NCBI GenBank assembly: GCA_005881355.1
Contig: VBDM01000141.1
Span: 1-5,151 of the forward strand
From: Betaproteobacteria bacterium
GTDB taxonomy: Bacteria > Pseudomonadota > Gammaproteobacteria > Burkholderiales > SG8-39
DNA: 5,151 bases
Direction of reading: 5' to 3'
Below are positions 1 to 4,740 of the stretch, piece after piece. Positions within the stretch are counted from its first letter, which is position 1. Every line of letters starts with the position of its first letter. The notes beneath the pieces were generated by a model, which saw nothing but the letters and a program-made list of their open reading frames with translations, was not told where the DNA came from and made no database searches. Made by a program: the position numbers and the translations under genes.

Positions 1-983
1 TGTTCGCCGTCGGCATGGGGCGCCTCACCGACCGCATCGGGGCGCGCGCGCCGATGCTCGCGGGATCGGTCGCGCTCGCGCTCGGAACGCTCCTTCCCTA
101 CCTGTGGGAGAGCCTCGGCGCGCTTTATTTCGCGAGCGCGCTGATCGGCTCGAGCTTCATGATGTACCACGTCGCCTACCAGAACATCGTCGGCTACATA
201 GGCCGGCCCGAGGATCGCCCGGTCAATTTCAGCCTCGCGGCGCTCGGTTTCTCGGTCTCGGGATTCACCGGCCCGATGATCGGCGGTTTAGGCATCGACT
301 GGATCGGCCACACCGCGACCTTCGCCGCCTTCGCCGCGTTTCCGCTCGTGCCGGTCGCCGTGCTGGGCCTGAACAAGCTGCCCCTCCCGCGGCCTCACGC
401 GCACGGCGCGCCCGCCGAGCCGGGCCGCAGCATCGCCGACCTGCTGCGCCACCGCGAGCTTCGCCCCATCTTCATCGCGAGCGGCCTGCTCGCCACCGCC
501 TGGGACACGTTCACCTTCGCGATCCCCATCTACGGCTCGCACATCGGCCTGTCGGCATCGAGCATCGGCCTTGTCCTCGGCTCGTTTTCGGCGGCGACCT
601 TCGTCATCCGCGTGCTCCTGCCCGCGATATCGCGGCGGCTGGCGCCCTGGCCGCTTCTCACGGCGTCGCTCGCGACGGCAGGGGCGACCTTCCTGCTTTT
701 TCCGCTGCTCGAGCGCGCTGGCTTGCTGGCGGCGCTCGCCTTCGTCCTGGGCCTGGGCCTGGGCATGTCGCAGCCGATGGTGATGTCCCTGCTGCACAAC
801 ACCGCCCCCGCGGGGCGGGCCGGAGAGGCGGTCGGAATACGCATGACGCTCGTCAACATGAGCCAGACCGGCATGCCGCTCTTGTCCGGCGCGCTCGGCG
901 CGGCGCTCGGCGTGGCGCCGGTATTCTGGGCGACCGCCGTGCTCCTCTGCGCCGGCAGCCTGTACGCGCATCGCCGCGGGTAG
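1..983 (+). CDS. MFS transporter, C-terminal part (5' end outside window)
   Basis: This is a multi-pass inner-membrane transporter of the major facilitator superfamily; its substrate cannot be told from the sequence. The frame is open from base 3, and the first residues (FAVGMGRLTDRIGAR) are the MFS motif A of the cytoplasmic loop between helices 2 and 3. The ATG at 15 sits inside this motif, so it is not the real start and roughly the first two helices lie outside the window. The visible 326 or so residues hold about ten hydrophobic helices, with a charged central cytoplasmic loop (around PRPHAHGAPAEPGRSIADLL) between the two halves. The C-terminal half has glycine-rich helices (VLGLGLGMSQPMVMS). 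The TAG stop is only 11 bases before pdxH, so co-transcription is possible. The family call is firm; drug efflux or sugar/acid uptake would be guesses. Confidence 0.9.
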   Translation, partial: FAVGMGRLTDRIGARAPMLAGSVALALGTLLPYLWESLGALYFASALIGSSFMMYHVAYQNIVGYIGRPEDRPVNFSLAALGFSVSGFTGPMIGGLGIDWIGHTATFAAFAAFPLVPVAVLGLNKLPLPRPHAHGAPAEPGRSIADLLRHRELRPIFIASGLLATAWDTFTFAIPIYGSHIGLSASSIGLVLGSFSAATFVIRVLLPAISRRLAPWPLLTASLATAGATFLLFPLLERAGLLAALAFVLGLGLGMSQPMVMSLLHNTAPAGRAGEAVGIRMTLVNMSQTGMPLLSGALGAALGVAPVFWATAVLLCAGSLYAHRRG

Positions 984-992
984 AATTCCCGC
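976..992 (+). promoter_or_regulatory. Possible -10 element (TAGAAT) in a short inverted repeat before pdxH
   Basis: TAGAAT at 981-986 matches five of six bases of the sigma-70 -10 box and would start RNA within a few bases of the pdxH ATG at 995. It overlaps the TAG stop of the transporter and lies in the loop of a 5-bp inverted repeat, GCGGG (976-980) and CCCGC (988-992). No convincing -35 box is visible at the right distance. No SD sequence precedes the pdxH ATG, which would fit a near-leaderless transcript or translational coupling to the upstream gene. Confidence 0.3.
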
Positions 993-994
993 AA

Positions 995-1627
995 ATGGAT
1001 CTCGCCGCCCTGCGCCAGGAATACATGCGTGCCGGCCTGCACGAGAAAGACCTGGCGCCCGATCCGTTCGCGCAGTTCGGAAACTGGTTCGACGAGGCGC
1101 TGCAGTCGGGGATCGCGCTCCCCAACGCGATGACGCTCGCGACCGCGACCAAAAAGGGCCGTCCTTCGGCGCGCGCCGTGCTGCTGAAGGGCTTCGACGC
1201 ACACGGCTTCGTCTTCTATACCCACTACCGCAGCCGCAAGGGCCGCGAGCTCGAGCAAAACCCCCAGGCGATGCTGCTTTTCTGCTGGGAAGAGCTGGAG
1301 CGTCAAGTGGGCATCGAAGGCCGCGTCGAGCGGGTCCCCGCGGCGGAGTCCGACAGGTATTTCGCGAGCCGGCCGCTGGGCGCGCGGCTCTCGGCGATCA
1401 TCTCGCCGCAAAGCGAGCCGGTGGCGAACCGCGAGGACCTCGAAACACGCCTGGAGGAGGCAGCCAAGCGCTGGCGCGACGCTCCGCCGCGCCCGTCGCA
1501 CTGGGGCGGCTACCGGCTGGCGCCGGACCGGTTCGAATTCTGGCAGGGCCGCAGGGACCGGCTGCACGACCGGCTGTGCTATCGCAAGTCCGGCGGCGCC
1601 TGGAAAATAGAACGGCTGGCGCCCTGA
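995..1627 (+). CDS. pdxH: Pyridoxine/pyridoxamine 5'-phosphate oxidase
   Basis: This cytosolic FMN enzyme oxidises pyridoxine 5'-phosphate or pyridoxamine 5'-phosphate to pyridoxal 5'-phosphate (PLP) with O2, the last step of B6 synthesis and salvage. The 210 residues match the usual length (E. coli 218). The N-terminal MDLAALRQEYMRAGLHEKDL segment is typical. The FMN region runs from about 58 to 84 (SARAVLLKGFDAHGFVFYT, then SRKGREL). The substrate region is RYFASRPLGAR at 121-131. The family signature FEFWQGRRDRLHDR at 180-193 is complete, including the R-x-H pair (R189, H191) that corresponds to E. coli R197 and H199. The residue aligned with E. coli Ser137 is Ala130, and the following segment (RLSAIISPQS) departs from the common SQIGAW form. 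The ATG at 995 is the only sensible start and has no visible SD. It follows the MFS gene by 11 bases and ends before a terminator. Confidence 0.96.
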   Translation: MDLAALRQEYMRAGLHEKDLAPDPFAQFGNWFDEALQSGIALPNAMTLATATKKGRPSARAVLLKGFDAHGFVFYTHYRSRKGRELEQNPQAMLLFCWEELERQVGIEGRVERVPAAESDRYFASRPLGARLSAIISPQSEPVANREDLETRLEEAAKRWRDAPPRPSHWGGYRLAPDRFEFWQGRRDRLHDRLCYRKSGGAWKIERLAP

Positions 1628-1643
1628 AAGCTCACCAGCCGTT
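1611..1643 (+). repeat. 9-bp inverted repeat spanning the pdxH stop codon
   Basis: AACGGCTGG (1611-1619) and CCAGCCGTT (1635-1643) are perfect complements separated by 15 bases that include the pdxH TGA. In RNA this would be a stable hairpin just before the terminator hairpin at 1650. It has no T-tract, so it is more likely an mRNA 3'-end stabiliser or part of a tandem stem than a terminator itself. Confidence 0.5.
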
Positions 1644-1649
1644 TGGAGT

Positions 1650-1678
1650 CGGGCCGCACCGGCCCGTAAAATATTTTT
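1650..1678 (+). terminator. Rho-independent terminator of pdxH
   Basis: A 7-bp GC stem, CGGGCCG (1650-1656) and CGGCCCG (1660-1666), with a 3-base loop CAC is followed by TAAAATATTTTTATT, with five T in a row at 1674-1678. It sits 23 bases after the pdxH stop. On the opposite strand the stem is followed by GACTCC with no T-run, so it should act mainly on plus-strand transcripts and only poorly on the convergent repeat-protein gene. Confidence 0.8.
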
Positions 1679-1693
1679 ATTGAAAAACCTGCG

Positions 1694-2197
1694 TCAGTGC
1701 ATGGCGACGATCTGCTTTTGGAATTCCGCGGCCGTATAGTCAGCCGGGAGCTCGCCCAAACCGCTATCCAGCTTTTGTCCGACCACCTGCTTCTGGAACT
1801 CCGCGGCAGTATAGCCGGCCTGAAGGCCGCTCAAGCCGCTGTCCAGCTTTTCGCCGACGACCTGGACGGCCGCGTCGCCGCGCTGGAACTCCGCTCCGGT
1901 GTACTCGATGCTCTGGAATTGCTTGCCTATCCGGAGAAATTGAGTCGCCATGTCGGGAATGGCGCCGGCCGCGTTGGATCGCATCGGAATCCAGACAAAC
2001 TCGGTCGCCATGTAGTCGGGTACATCGCCGGCGCCGGTCGCGGGCCGTTGATATTCCGTAGCGGCGTAGCCGGCCGGCAAGCTGCTCAGGCCGCTGTCGA
2101 GCTTTTCACCCACGACGCGGAAGTCGGCGCAGAAGGCCGCAGGCGCGAACGATAGCGCAACCATCGAAGCCAGAGTCAGAATTTTGCGTGTGCTCAT
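1694..2197 (-). CDS. Exported 25-residue-repeat protein, function unknown
   Basis: I do not recognise this family. The 167-residue product begins with a clear Sec signal peptide (MSTRKILTLASMVALS, cleavage likely after FCA at residue 24). The cysteine is not in a lipobox, so a soluble periplasmic or secreted protein is expected. The mature part is almost all repeats. Three units of the form VVGEKLDSGLxxLPAxYTAA plus EFQKQ lie at 28-52, 113-137 and 138-162, and a fourth begins at 163 (IVAMH) before the stop. The stretch between the first and second units is more diverged but keeps the Y-x-A-[TA]-[EQ]-[FY] core, seen as YMATEF, DMATQF and YTGAEF. The mature chain has no cysteine. The ATG at 2197 is preferred over the GTG at 2200 because AAAGGAG (2204-2210) lies 6 bases from it and only 3 from the GTG. 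It converges on pdxH and has a sigma-54-like promoter upstream. Confidence 0.8.
   Translation of the reverse strand: MSTRKILTLASMVALSFAPAAFCADFRVVGEKLDSGLSSLPAGYAATEYQRPATGAGDVPDYMATEFVWIPMRSNAAGAIPDMATQFLRIGKQFQSIEYTGAEFQRGDAAVQVVGEKLDSGLSGLQAGYTAAEFQKQVVGQKLDSGLGELPADYTAAEFQKQIVAMH
1712..1786 (-). repeat. 75-bp coding repeat, unit 3
   Basis: This encodes residues 138-162 (VVGQKLDSGLGELPADYTAA, then EFQKQ). It lies directly next to the unit at 1787-1861 in the same phase and is very similar to it at the DNA level, for example the shared CCAGCTTTT and CTCCGCGGC-like blocks. This suggests fairly recent tandem duplication of a 75-bp module. Confidence 0.85.
1787..1861 (-). repeat. 75-bp coding repeat, unit 2
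   Basis: This encodes residues 113-137 (VVGEKLDSGLSGLQAGYTAA, then EFQKQ). It is the tandem partner of 1712-1786 and a close relative of the separated unit at 2042-2116. Confidence 0.85.
2042..2116 (-). repeat. 75-bp coding repeat, unit 1
   Basis: This encodes residues 28-52 (VVGEKLDSGLSSLPAGYAAT, then EYQRP), right after the predicted signal peptidase site. It is separated from units 2 and 3 by 60 residues of more diverged sequence that keeps the Y-x-A-[TA]-[EQ]-[FY] core three times. Confidence 0.8.
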
Positions 2198-2203
2198 CAC
2201 AGT

Positions 2204-2210
2204 CTCCTTT
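2204..2210 (-). promoter_or_regulatory. Ribosome binding site deciding the repeat-protein start
   Basis: AAAGGAG on the minus strand stands 6 bases before the ATG at 2197 and 3 bases before the overlapping GTG at 2200. The spacing favours the ATG. Confidence 0.8.
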
Positions 2211-2299
2211 CAGTCGTTTGTCGGGAGGGCGACATCAGCGACGCTTTGCCGCCATTTCCGCCTTGACCTGCCCCGATTCCCTCAGTCCACTCCCCTATC

Positions 2300-2316
2300 A
2301 GCAAGACCGATGCCAG
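2300..2316 (-). promoter_or_regulatory. Sigma-54 (RpoN)-type promoter for the repeat protein
   Basis: Read on the minus strand this is CTGGCATCGGTCTTGCT. It matches the RpoN consensus YTGGCACGRNNNTTGCW at all fixed positions except CG within CACG, and the diagnostic GG and GC doublets are exactly 10 bases apart. Transcription would begin near 2290, giving a leader of about 90 bases before the SD at 2204-2210. A palindrome TCCCCAGGGGA lies at 2350-2360, some 40 bp upstream of the -24 element. No equally good sigma-70 promoter is visible here. Activator (bEBP) sites cannot be assigned. Confidence 0.6.
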
Positions 2317-2421
2317 GAAAACCGTGACTTCTTACCGCTGCTTGCCCCCTCCCCAGGGGACTCGGGCTGCGCCAAAAAGCGTCGGGTGCGGAGGCTCGGG
2401 AATACCGGCGATTTGCGCGTT

Positions 2422-2430
2422 TGATAGGAT
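2422..2430 (+). promoter_or_regulatory. Possible extended -10 promoter of the Tlc-like carrier
   Basis: TGATAGGAT fits the extended -10 pattern TGnTAnnAT (box TAGGAT at 2425-2430). No -35 box is evident 16-18 bases upstream, as is common for extended -10 promoters. Transcription would begin around 2437, almost exactly at an ATG (2438) that opens a 15-codon reading frame, and about 24 bases before the carrier's GTG start. Confidence 0.35.
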
Positions 2431-2437
2431 TGCCGCC

Positions 2438-2485
2438 ATGCTTGGCCGCCGGAACCGCCCGTGGGCGTCGCGCAGACCGCGCTGA
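2438..2485 (+). CDS. Possible 15-residue leaderless upstream ORF
   Basis: ATG at 2438 opens a 15-codon frame (MLGRRNRPWASRRPR, TGA at 2483-2485) that overlaps the start of the carrier gene in another frame. It lies about 8 bases after the TAGGAT box, so the mRNA could begin at or next to this ATG. The peptide is arginine-rich and resembles no known leader peptide. It could couple translation to the carrier or be chance. A third option is that the ATG was once the carrier start and the frame has shifted. Confidence 0.25.
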   Translation: MLGRRNRPWASRRPR

Positions 2486-3735
2486 GCCGCGTCGTCCGCG
2501 TCGACCCGGGCGAAGTCGCAGCCTCCCTGTGGTCCTTCGCCTGCTTTTTCTGCGTGCTCTGCGGCTACTACATCCTGCGGCCGCTGCGCGACGAGATGGG
2601 AGTGCAGGGCGGCGTGGAGAACCTTCCGTGGCTGTTCTCGGCGACTTTCGCCGCGATGCTCGCCGCGGTGCCGCTTTTCGGCTGGGCCGCGGCGCGGCTC
2701 CCGCGCCGGCGCCTGGTGCCCTGGACGTACCTGTTCTTTGTCGCCAACGTTCTCGTTTTCTACGCGCTGTTCGAAAGCGCGTTCGCGACGCCGTGGGTCG
2801 CGCGCTGCTTCTTCGTCTGGGTCAGCGTATTCAACCTGTTCGTCGTCTCGGTGTTCTGGAGCCTGATGACCGACCTGTTCCGCCCGGAGCAGGCGGCGCG
2901 GCTGTTCGGCTTCATCTCGGCGGGAGGAAGCTGCGGGGCGCTCGCGGGGCCCGCGCTCACCGCCGCGCTGGCCGCCGTTCTCGGGACCGCGAAGCTCCTG
3001 CTCGTGTCCTGCGGTTTTCTGGGGCTTGCGCTCGCCTGCATCTACGCCCTGCTGCGCCGGGCCGGAACTCTCGCCCCGGGCGGCGCCGCCGAGACGGGCG
3101 ACCGGATCGGCGGCACCACATGGTCGGGCGTGGCCGAGATTCTCCGCTCGCCCTATCTCCTCGGCATCGTCGCCTATGTGCTCCTGTACACGGTGCTGTA
3201 CGGCTTCGTGTACCTGGAGCTCGCGCAGCTCATCGCCTCGACCTACCCGGACTCCGCGGAGCGCACCGCGCTCTTTGCCCGGGTGGATCTCGCGGTCAAC
3301 GTGCTGACCCTTCTCGGCCAGGTTTTCGTCGTCGCGAAGTTCGTGGAAAAGCTCGGCGTCGGTATCGCGCTTGCCCTGCTTCCGGCGCTCGGGCTCCTTG
3401 GGTTCGCCGCGATAGGCCTCGCCCCCGTGCTCGCCGTGCTGATCGGCTTCCAGATCCTGCGCCGGGCCGCCGACTACGCGATCGCCCGGCCGGCGCGCGA
3501 AATGCTCTTTACGGTGCTCAGGCGCGAGGCCAAGTACAAGTCGAAGAACTTCATCGACACGGTGGTGTATCGCGGCGGCGACGCCGCGAGCGGCTGGGTC
3601 TATGCGGCGCTGAAAGGCCTGGGGCTTGGCCTCGCCGGCCTCGCGGCCGCTGCGATTCCCGGCGCGATACTATGGCTTGCTCTGGGTTTGCTCCTTGGAA
3701 GGCAGCACCGCCGCCTCCAGTCTCAAGGAGGCTGA
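2461..3735 (+). CDS. Tlc-type (ATP/ADP translocase-like) MFS carrier
   Basis: This is an inner-membrane carrier of 424 residues with about twelve hydrophobic helices, related to the Tlc nucleotide exchangers of plastids and intracellular bacteria. Free-living bacteria carry many such homologues whose substrates are unknown, so nucleotide exchange should not be assumed. Family-like segments are YYILRPLRDEMGV (36-48), FWSLMTDLFRPEQAARLFGF (132-151) followed by a glycine-rich helix (SAGGSCGALAGP), and the C-terminal block RRAADYAIARPAREMLFTVL (334-353) with YKSKNFIDTVVYRGGD (359-374). An acidic and small-residue loop (about 200-222) separates the halves. The GTG at 2461 is the first start codon after the in-frame stop at 2425 and places the PGE-x-x-x-SLW segment at the expected N-terminus. 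Its SD is weak (CCGGAA). The 3' end overlaps the phoR relic on the other strand by 66 bases. Confidence 0.82.
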   Translation: MGVAQTALSRVVRVDPGEVAASLWSFACFFCVLCGYYILRPLRDEMGVQGGVENLPWLFSATFAAMLAAVPLFGWAAARLPRRRLVPWTYLFFVANVLVFYALFESAFATPWVARCFFVWVSVFNLFVVSVFWSLMTDLFRPEQAARLFGFISAGGSCGALAGPALTAALAAVLGTAKLLLVSCGFLGLALACIYALLRRAGTLAPGGAAETGDRIGGTTWSGVAEILRSPYLLGIVAYVLLYTVLYGFVYLELAQLIASTYPDSAERTALFARVDLAVNVLTLLGQVFVVAKFVEKLGVGIALALLPALGLLGFAAIGLAPVLAVLIGFQILRRAADYAIARPAREMLFTVLRREAKYKSKNFIDTVVYRGGDAASGWVYAALKGLGLGLAGLAAAAIPGAILWLALGLLLGRQHRRLQSQGG

Positions 3736-3864
3736 GGGCTGCGAGAGGCCGGCGAGCTGCGGAACTACGCGGCGCGCGGGAAATTTCGCGGCGAAGCGGC
3801 TGCCCTTGCCGGGCGTGCTTCCGATCTCCAGCGTCGCCTGGTGCCGCGCCAGCGCGTGCTTGAT
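3670..3864 (-). pseudogene. PhoR-type sensor histidine kinase, C-terminal relic
   Basis: On the minus strand, 3864 down to 3763 encodes IKHALARHQATLEIGSTPGK followed by GSRFAAKFPARRVV. This is the last part of a HATPase_c domain and looks most like PhoR, the phosphate-starvation sensor kinase (usual form GLGLAIVKHxLxRHQAxLxI). Upstream the frame stays open, but the glycine-rich ATP-lid motif (GxGLGLAIV), the N box and the dimerisation domain are absent; the residues there read RRRATISRAQP. After RRVV, where PhoR proteins normally stop within a few residues, the frame runs on for 30 unrelated residues to a TGA at 3670-3672 inside the carrier gene. With no promoter, start or catalytic parts this is a broken remnant. 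It could derive from another PhoR-like kinase. Confidence 0.75.
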
Positions 3865-3961
3865 AGGTTGGGCTCGGGAAATTGTCGCACGACGGCGGGG
3901 AGCGATCGTCCGCTCGGGCCCGGCCCGCGGTTGGGGTACCGATGCCAGACTTCGAAAGCAA

Positions 3962-4333
3962 TCAATCGAGCAGGACCAGAAGCCAGACCGCGCCGACATT
4001 GACGAGGCTCAGAAACACCGCAGCGCTGCCGAGGTCCTTGGCGCGCTTGGCGAGCGGATGCTCTTGCGCGGATATGCGATCGACCACCACCTCGACCGCC
4101 GTATTGAGCAGCTCGACGATCAGCACGAGCAGGACGCTCGCGATCATCAGGATCCTGCCTGTCCCGCCGACCGGAGCGAAGAACGCCGCCGGAATGAGGA
4201 CGAGGGCCAGCCACGATTCCAGGCGAAAGGCTTCCTCGTGGCGAAACGCCGCGGCGAGCCCTTCTAAGGAATAGCGAAGCGCGTTCAGCAAACGTCGTAC
4301 TCCGCGTTTGCCCTTGAACGGGTTTTCCTGCAT
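3962..4333 (-). CDS. dgkA: Diacylglycerol kinase
   Basis: This small inner-membrane kinase phosphorylates diacylglycerol to phosphatidic acid with ATP, recycling the diacylglycerol released when phospholipid head groups are used for envelope glycans. At 123 residues it is the usual length (E. coli 122). It has the amphipathic N-terminus and three transmembrane helices of the family. The signature ELLNTAVEVVVDRIS starts at E74, and E74, N77 and E81 correspond to E. coli E69, N72 and E76. E33 corresponds to E28. The AKDLGSAAV segment (98-106) holds K99 and D100, matching K94 and D95. The ATG at 4333 has AGGGAG 8 bases upstream (4342-4347). The gene stands alone, with a phoR relic downstream and a long noncoding stretch upstream. 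No clear terminator follows its stop. Confidence 0.95.
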   Translation of the reverse strand: MQENPFKGKRGVRRLLNALRYSLEGLAAAFRHEEAFRLESWLALVLIPAAFFAPVGGTGRILMIASVLLVLIVELLNTAVEVVVDRISAQEHPLAKRAKDLGSAAVFLSLVNVGAVWLLVLLD

Positions 4334-4341
4334 GGCTTTTG

Positions 4342-4347
4342 CTCCCT
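4342..4347 (-). promoter_or_regulatory. Ribosome binding site of dgkA
   Basis: AGGGAG on the minus strand, 8 bases before the ATG at 4333, supports this start. Confidence 0.7.
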
Positions 4348-4390
4348 GTCCCGCGCGCGAACGGCGAGCGCCGCCTCGTCCAAGGCCTCG

Positions 4391-4410
4391 ATTCTATGAC
4401 ACGACCGTGT
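4391..4410 (-). promoter_or_regulatory. Possible dgkA promoter with an overlapping inverted repeat
   Basis: On the minus strand TAGAAT (4391-4396) is a five-of-six -10 box that would give a leader of about 50 bases before dgkA. An inverted repeat ACACG (4399-4403) and CGTGT (4406-4410) lies where the -10/-35 spacer would be, a position suited to an operator. No TTGACA-like -35 is seen, so the call is tentative. Confidence 0.3.
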
Positions 4411-4443
4411 GGCGTGCACTACACCCTACGGGATTGGACGCGC

Positions 4444-4470
4444 TCGAATCGCGTGAAGGTTTCGATTCGA
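4444..4470. repeat. 8-bp perfect inverted repeat
   Basis: TCGAATCG (4444-4451) and CGATTCGA (4463-4470) are separated by 11 bases. The geometry suits a dimeric regulator or a small RNA stem. It lies about 110 bp upstream of the dgkA start and on the far side of its putative -10 box. Confidence 0.45.
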
Positions 4471-4643
4471 ACGGATGAAGGAAGGCCGCCGGAGGTTGCG
4501 GCGCGCTTTAAGACGATCAAATAGCTCTTGCTGCTTTCTTGATTATGTGTAATCCTCCTGAAATATTTTTTTCGGTGATCGCGATAGATTGAACGCAGAT
4601 TTTTCTTCCGGGCCGCTCGCTCCCCTTGTCGAGAGGCGAAGGA

Positions 4644-4678
4644 ATTCGATCCGCCGGGGCTCATTCCGGCGATTGAAT
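4644..4678 (+). other. 13-bp hairpin in the leader of the micro-ORF
   Basis: A lower stem ATTCGAT (4644-4650) pairs with ATTGAAT (4672-4678), including one G-U pair. After a single bulged C (4651), an upper stem CGCCGG (4652-4657) pairs with CCGGCG (4666-4671) around the 8-base loop GGCTCATT. It has no T-tract, so it is not an intrinsic terminator. It ends 51 bases before the SD of the micro-ORF, so it could be a 5'-UTR regulatory stem or part of a small RNA. Confidence 0.5.
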
Positions 4679-4729
4679 AGACCGTCGCAGTACGGACGGG
4701 CTTCGTGTTTTCCTTCCTTAACCTTTGAT

Positions 4730-4734
4730 GGAGG
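4730..4734 (+). promoter_or_regulatory. Shine-Dalgarno of the lysine-rich micro-ORF
   Basis: GGAGG, 6 bases before the ATG at 4741, is the strongest SD seen on the plus strand of this window. It is the main reason to take the 16-codon frame seriously. Confidence 0.6.
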
Positions 4735-4740
4735 CCAGTG

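Larger units (their letters stand above)
4334..4740. other. 407-base intergenic stretch between dgkA and the lysine-rich micro-ORF
   Basis: No protein homology is visible in any frame. From the dgkA side it holds the dgkA SD and possible promoter, then a perfect 8-bp inverted repeat TCGAATCG (4444-4451) and CGATTCGA (4463-4470), then a short stem GCCGC (4485-4489) and GCGGC (4498-4502). From about 4520 to 4610 the composition is clearly more AT-rich than the neighbouring genes, with a run of seven T at 4566-4572. TTGATT (4539-4544) and AATATT (4562-4567), 17 bases apart, could form a weak plus-strand sigma-70 promoter. The hairpin at 4644-4678 and the SD at 4730-4734 follow. A 42-codon plus-strand frame at 4396-4524 has no SD and is not supported. 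Confidence 0.6.

Noticed and set aside
530..1567. Long minus-strand frame opposite the MFS and pdxH genes
   Set aside because: It is an antisense shadow typical of high-GC DNA. Its composition is Arg/Ala/Pro-rich with no recognisable domain, and both plus-strand genes are secure.
104..1627. 507-codon plus-strand frame running through the MFS gene into pdxH
   Set aside because: Only its last 210 codons (from ATG 995) are real. The earlier part is an arginine/proline-rich shadow of the MFS gene in another frame, although it is formally continuous with pdxH.
1668..1696. Separate terminator for the minus-strand repeat protein
   Set aside because: The AAAATATTTT palindrome is all A/T, and the GC stem beyond it has no T-run on the minus-strand side, so no proper minus-strand terminator can be supported.
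2188..2424. 78-codon plus-strand frame in the gap before the carrier
   Set aside because: No SD, no homology, and it covers the promoter and leader of the divergent repeat-protein gene.
2421..3863. 480-codon plus-strand frame overlapping the carrier
   Set aside because: The product is Arg/Pro-rich with no hydrophobic helices. The frame starting at 2461 gives a clean twelve-helix carrier, so this is a shadow.
4396..4524. 42-codon plus-strand frame upstream of the micro-ORF
   Set aside because: No SD, mixed third-position composition, no recognisable motif, and its ATG overlaps the possible dgkA -10 box.
4541..4572. Intrinsic terminator formed by GATTA-TGTG-TAATC followed by seven T
   Set aside because: The stem is only 5 bp and AT-rich, and it is separated from the T-run by more than 10 bases, so it would not be stable enough to terminate transcription.
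4635..4665. tRNA-like T-arm (TTCGATCC with GGGGCTCA)
   Set aside because: The bases flanking the supposed T-loop do not pair as a T-stem, no CCA or other tRNA arms are present, and the sequence is better explained by the hairpin at 4644-4678.
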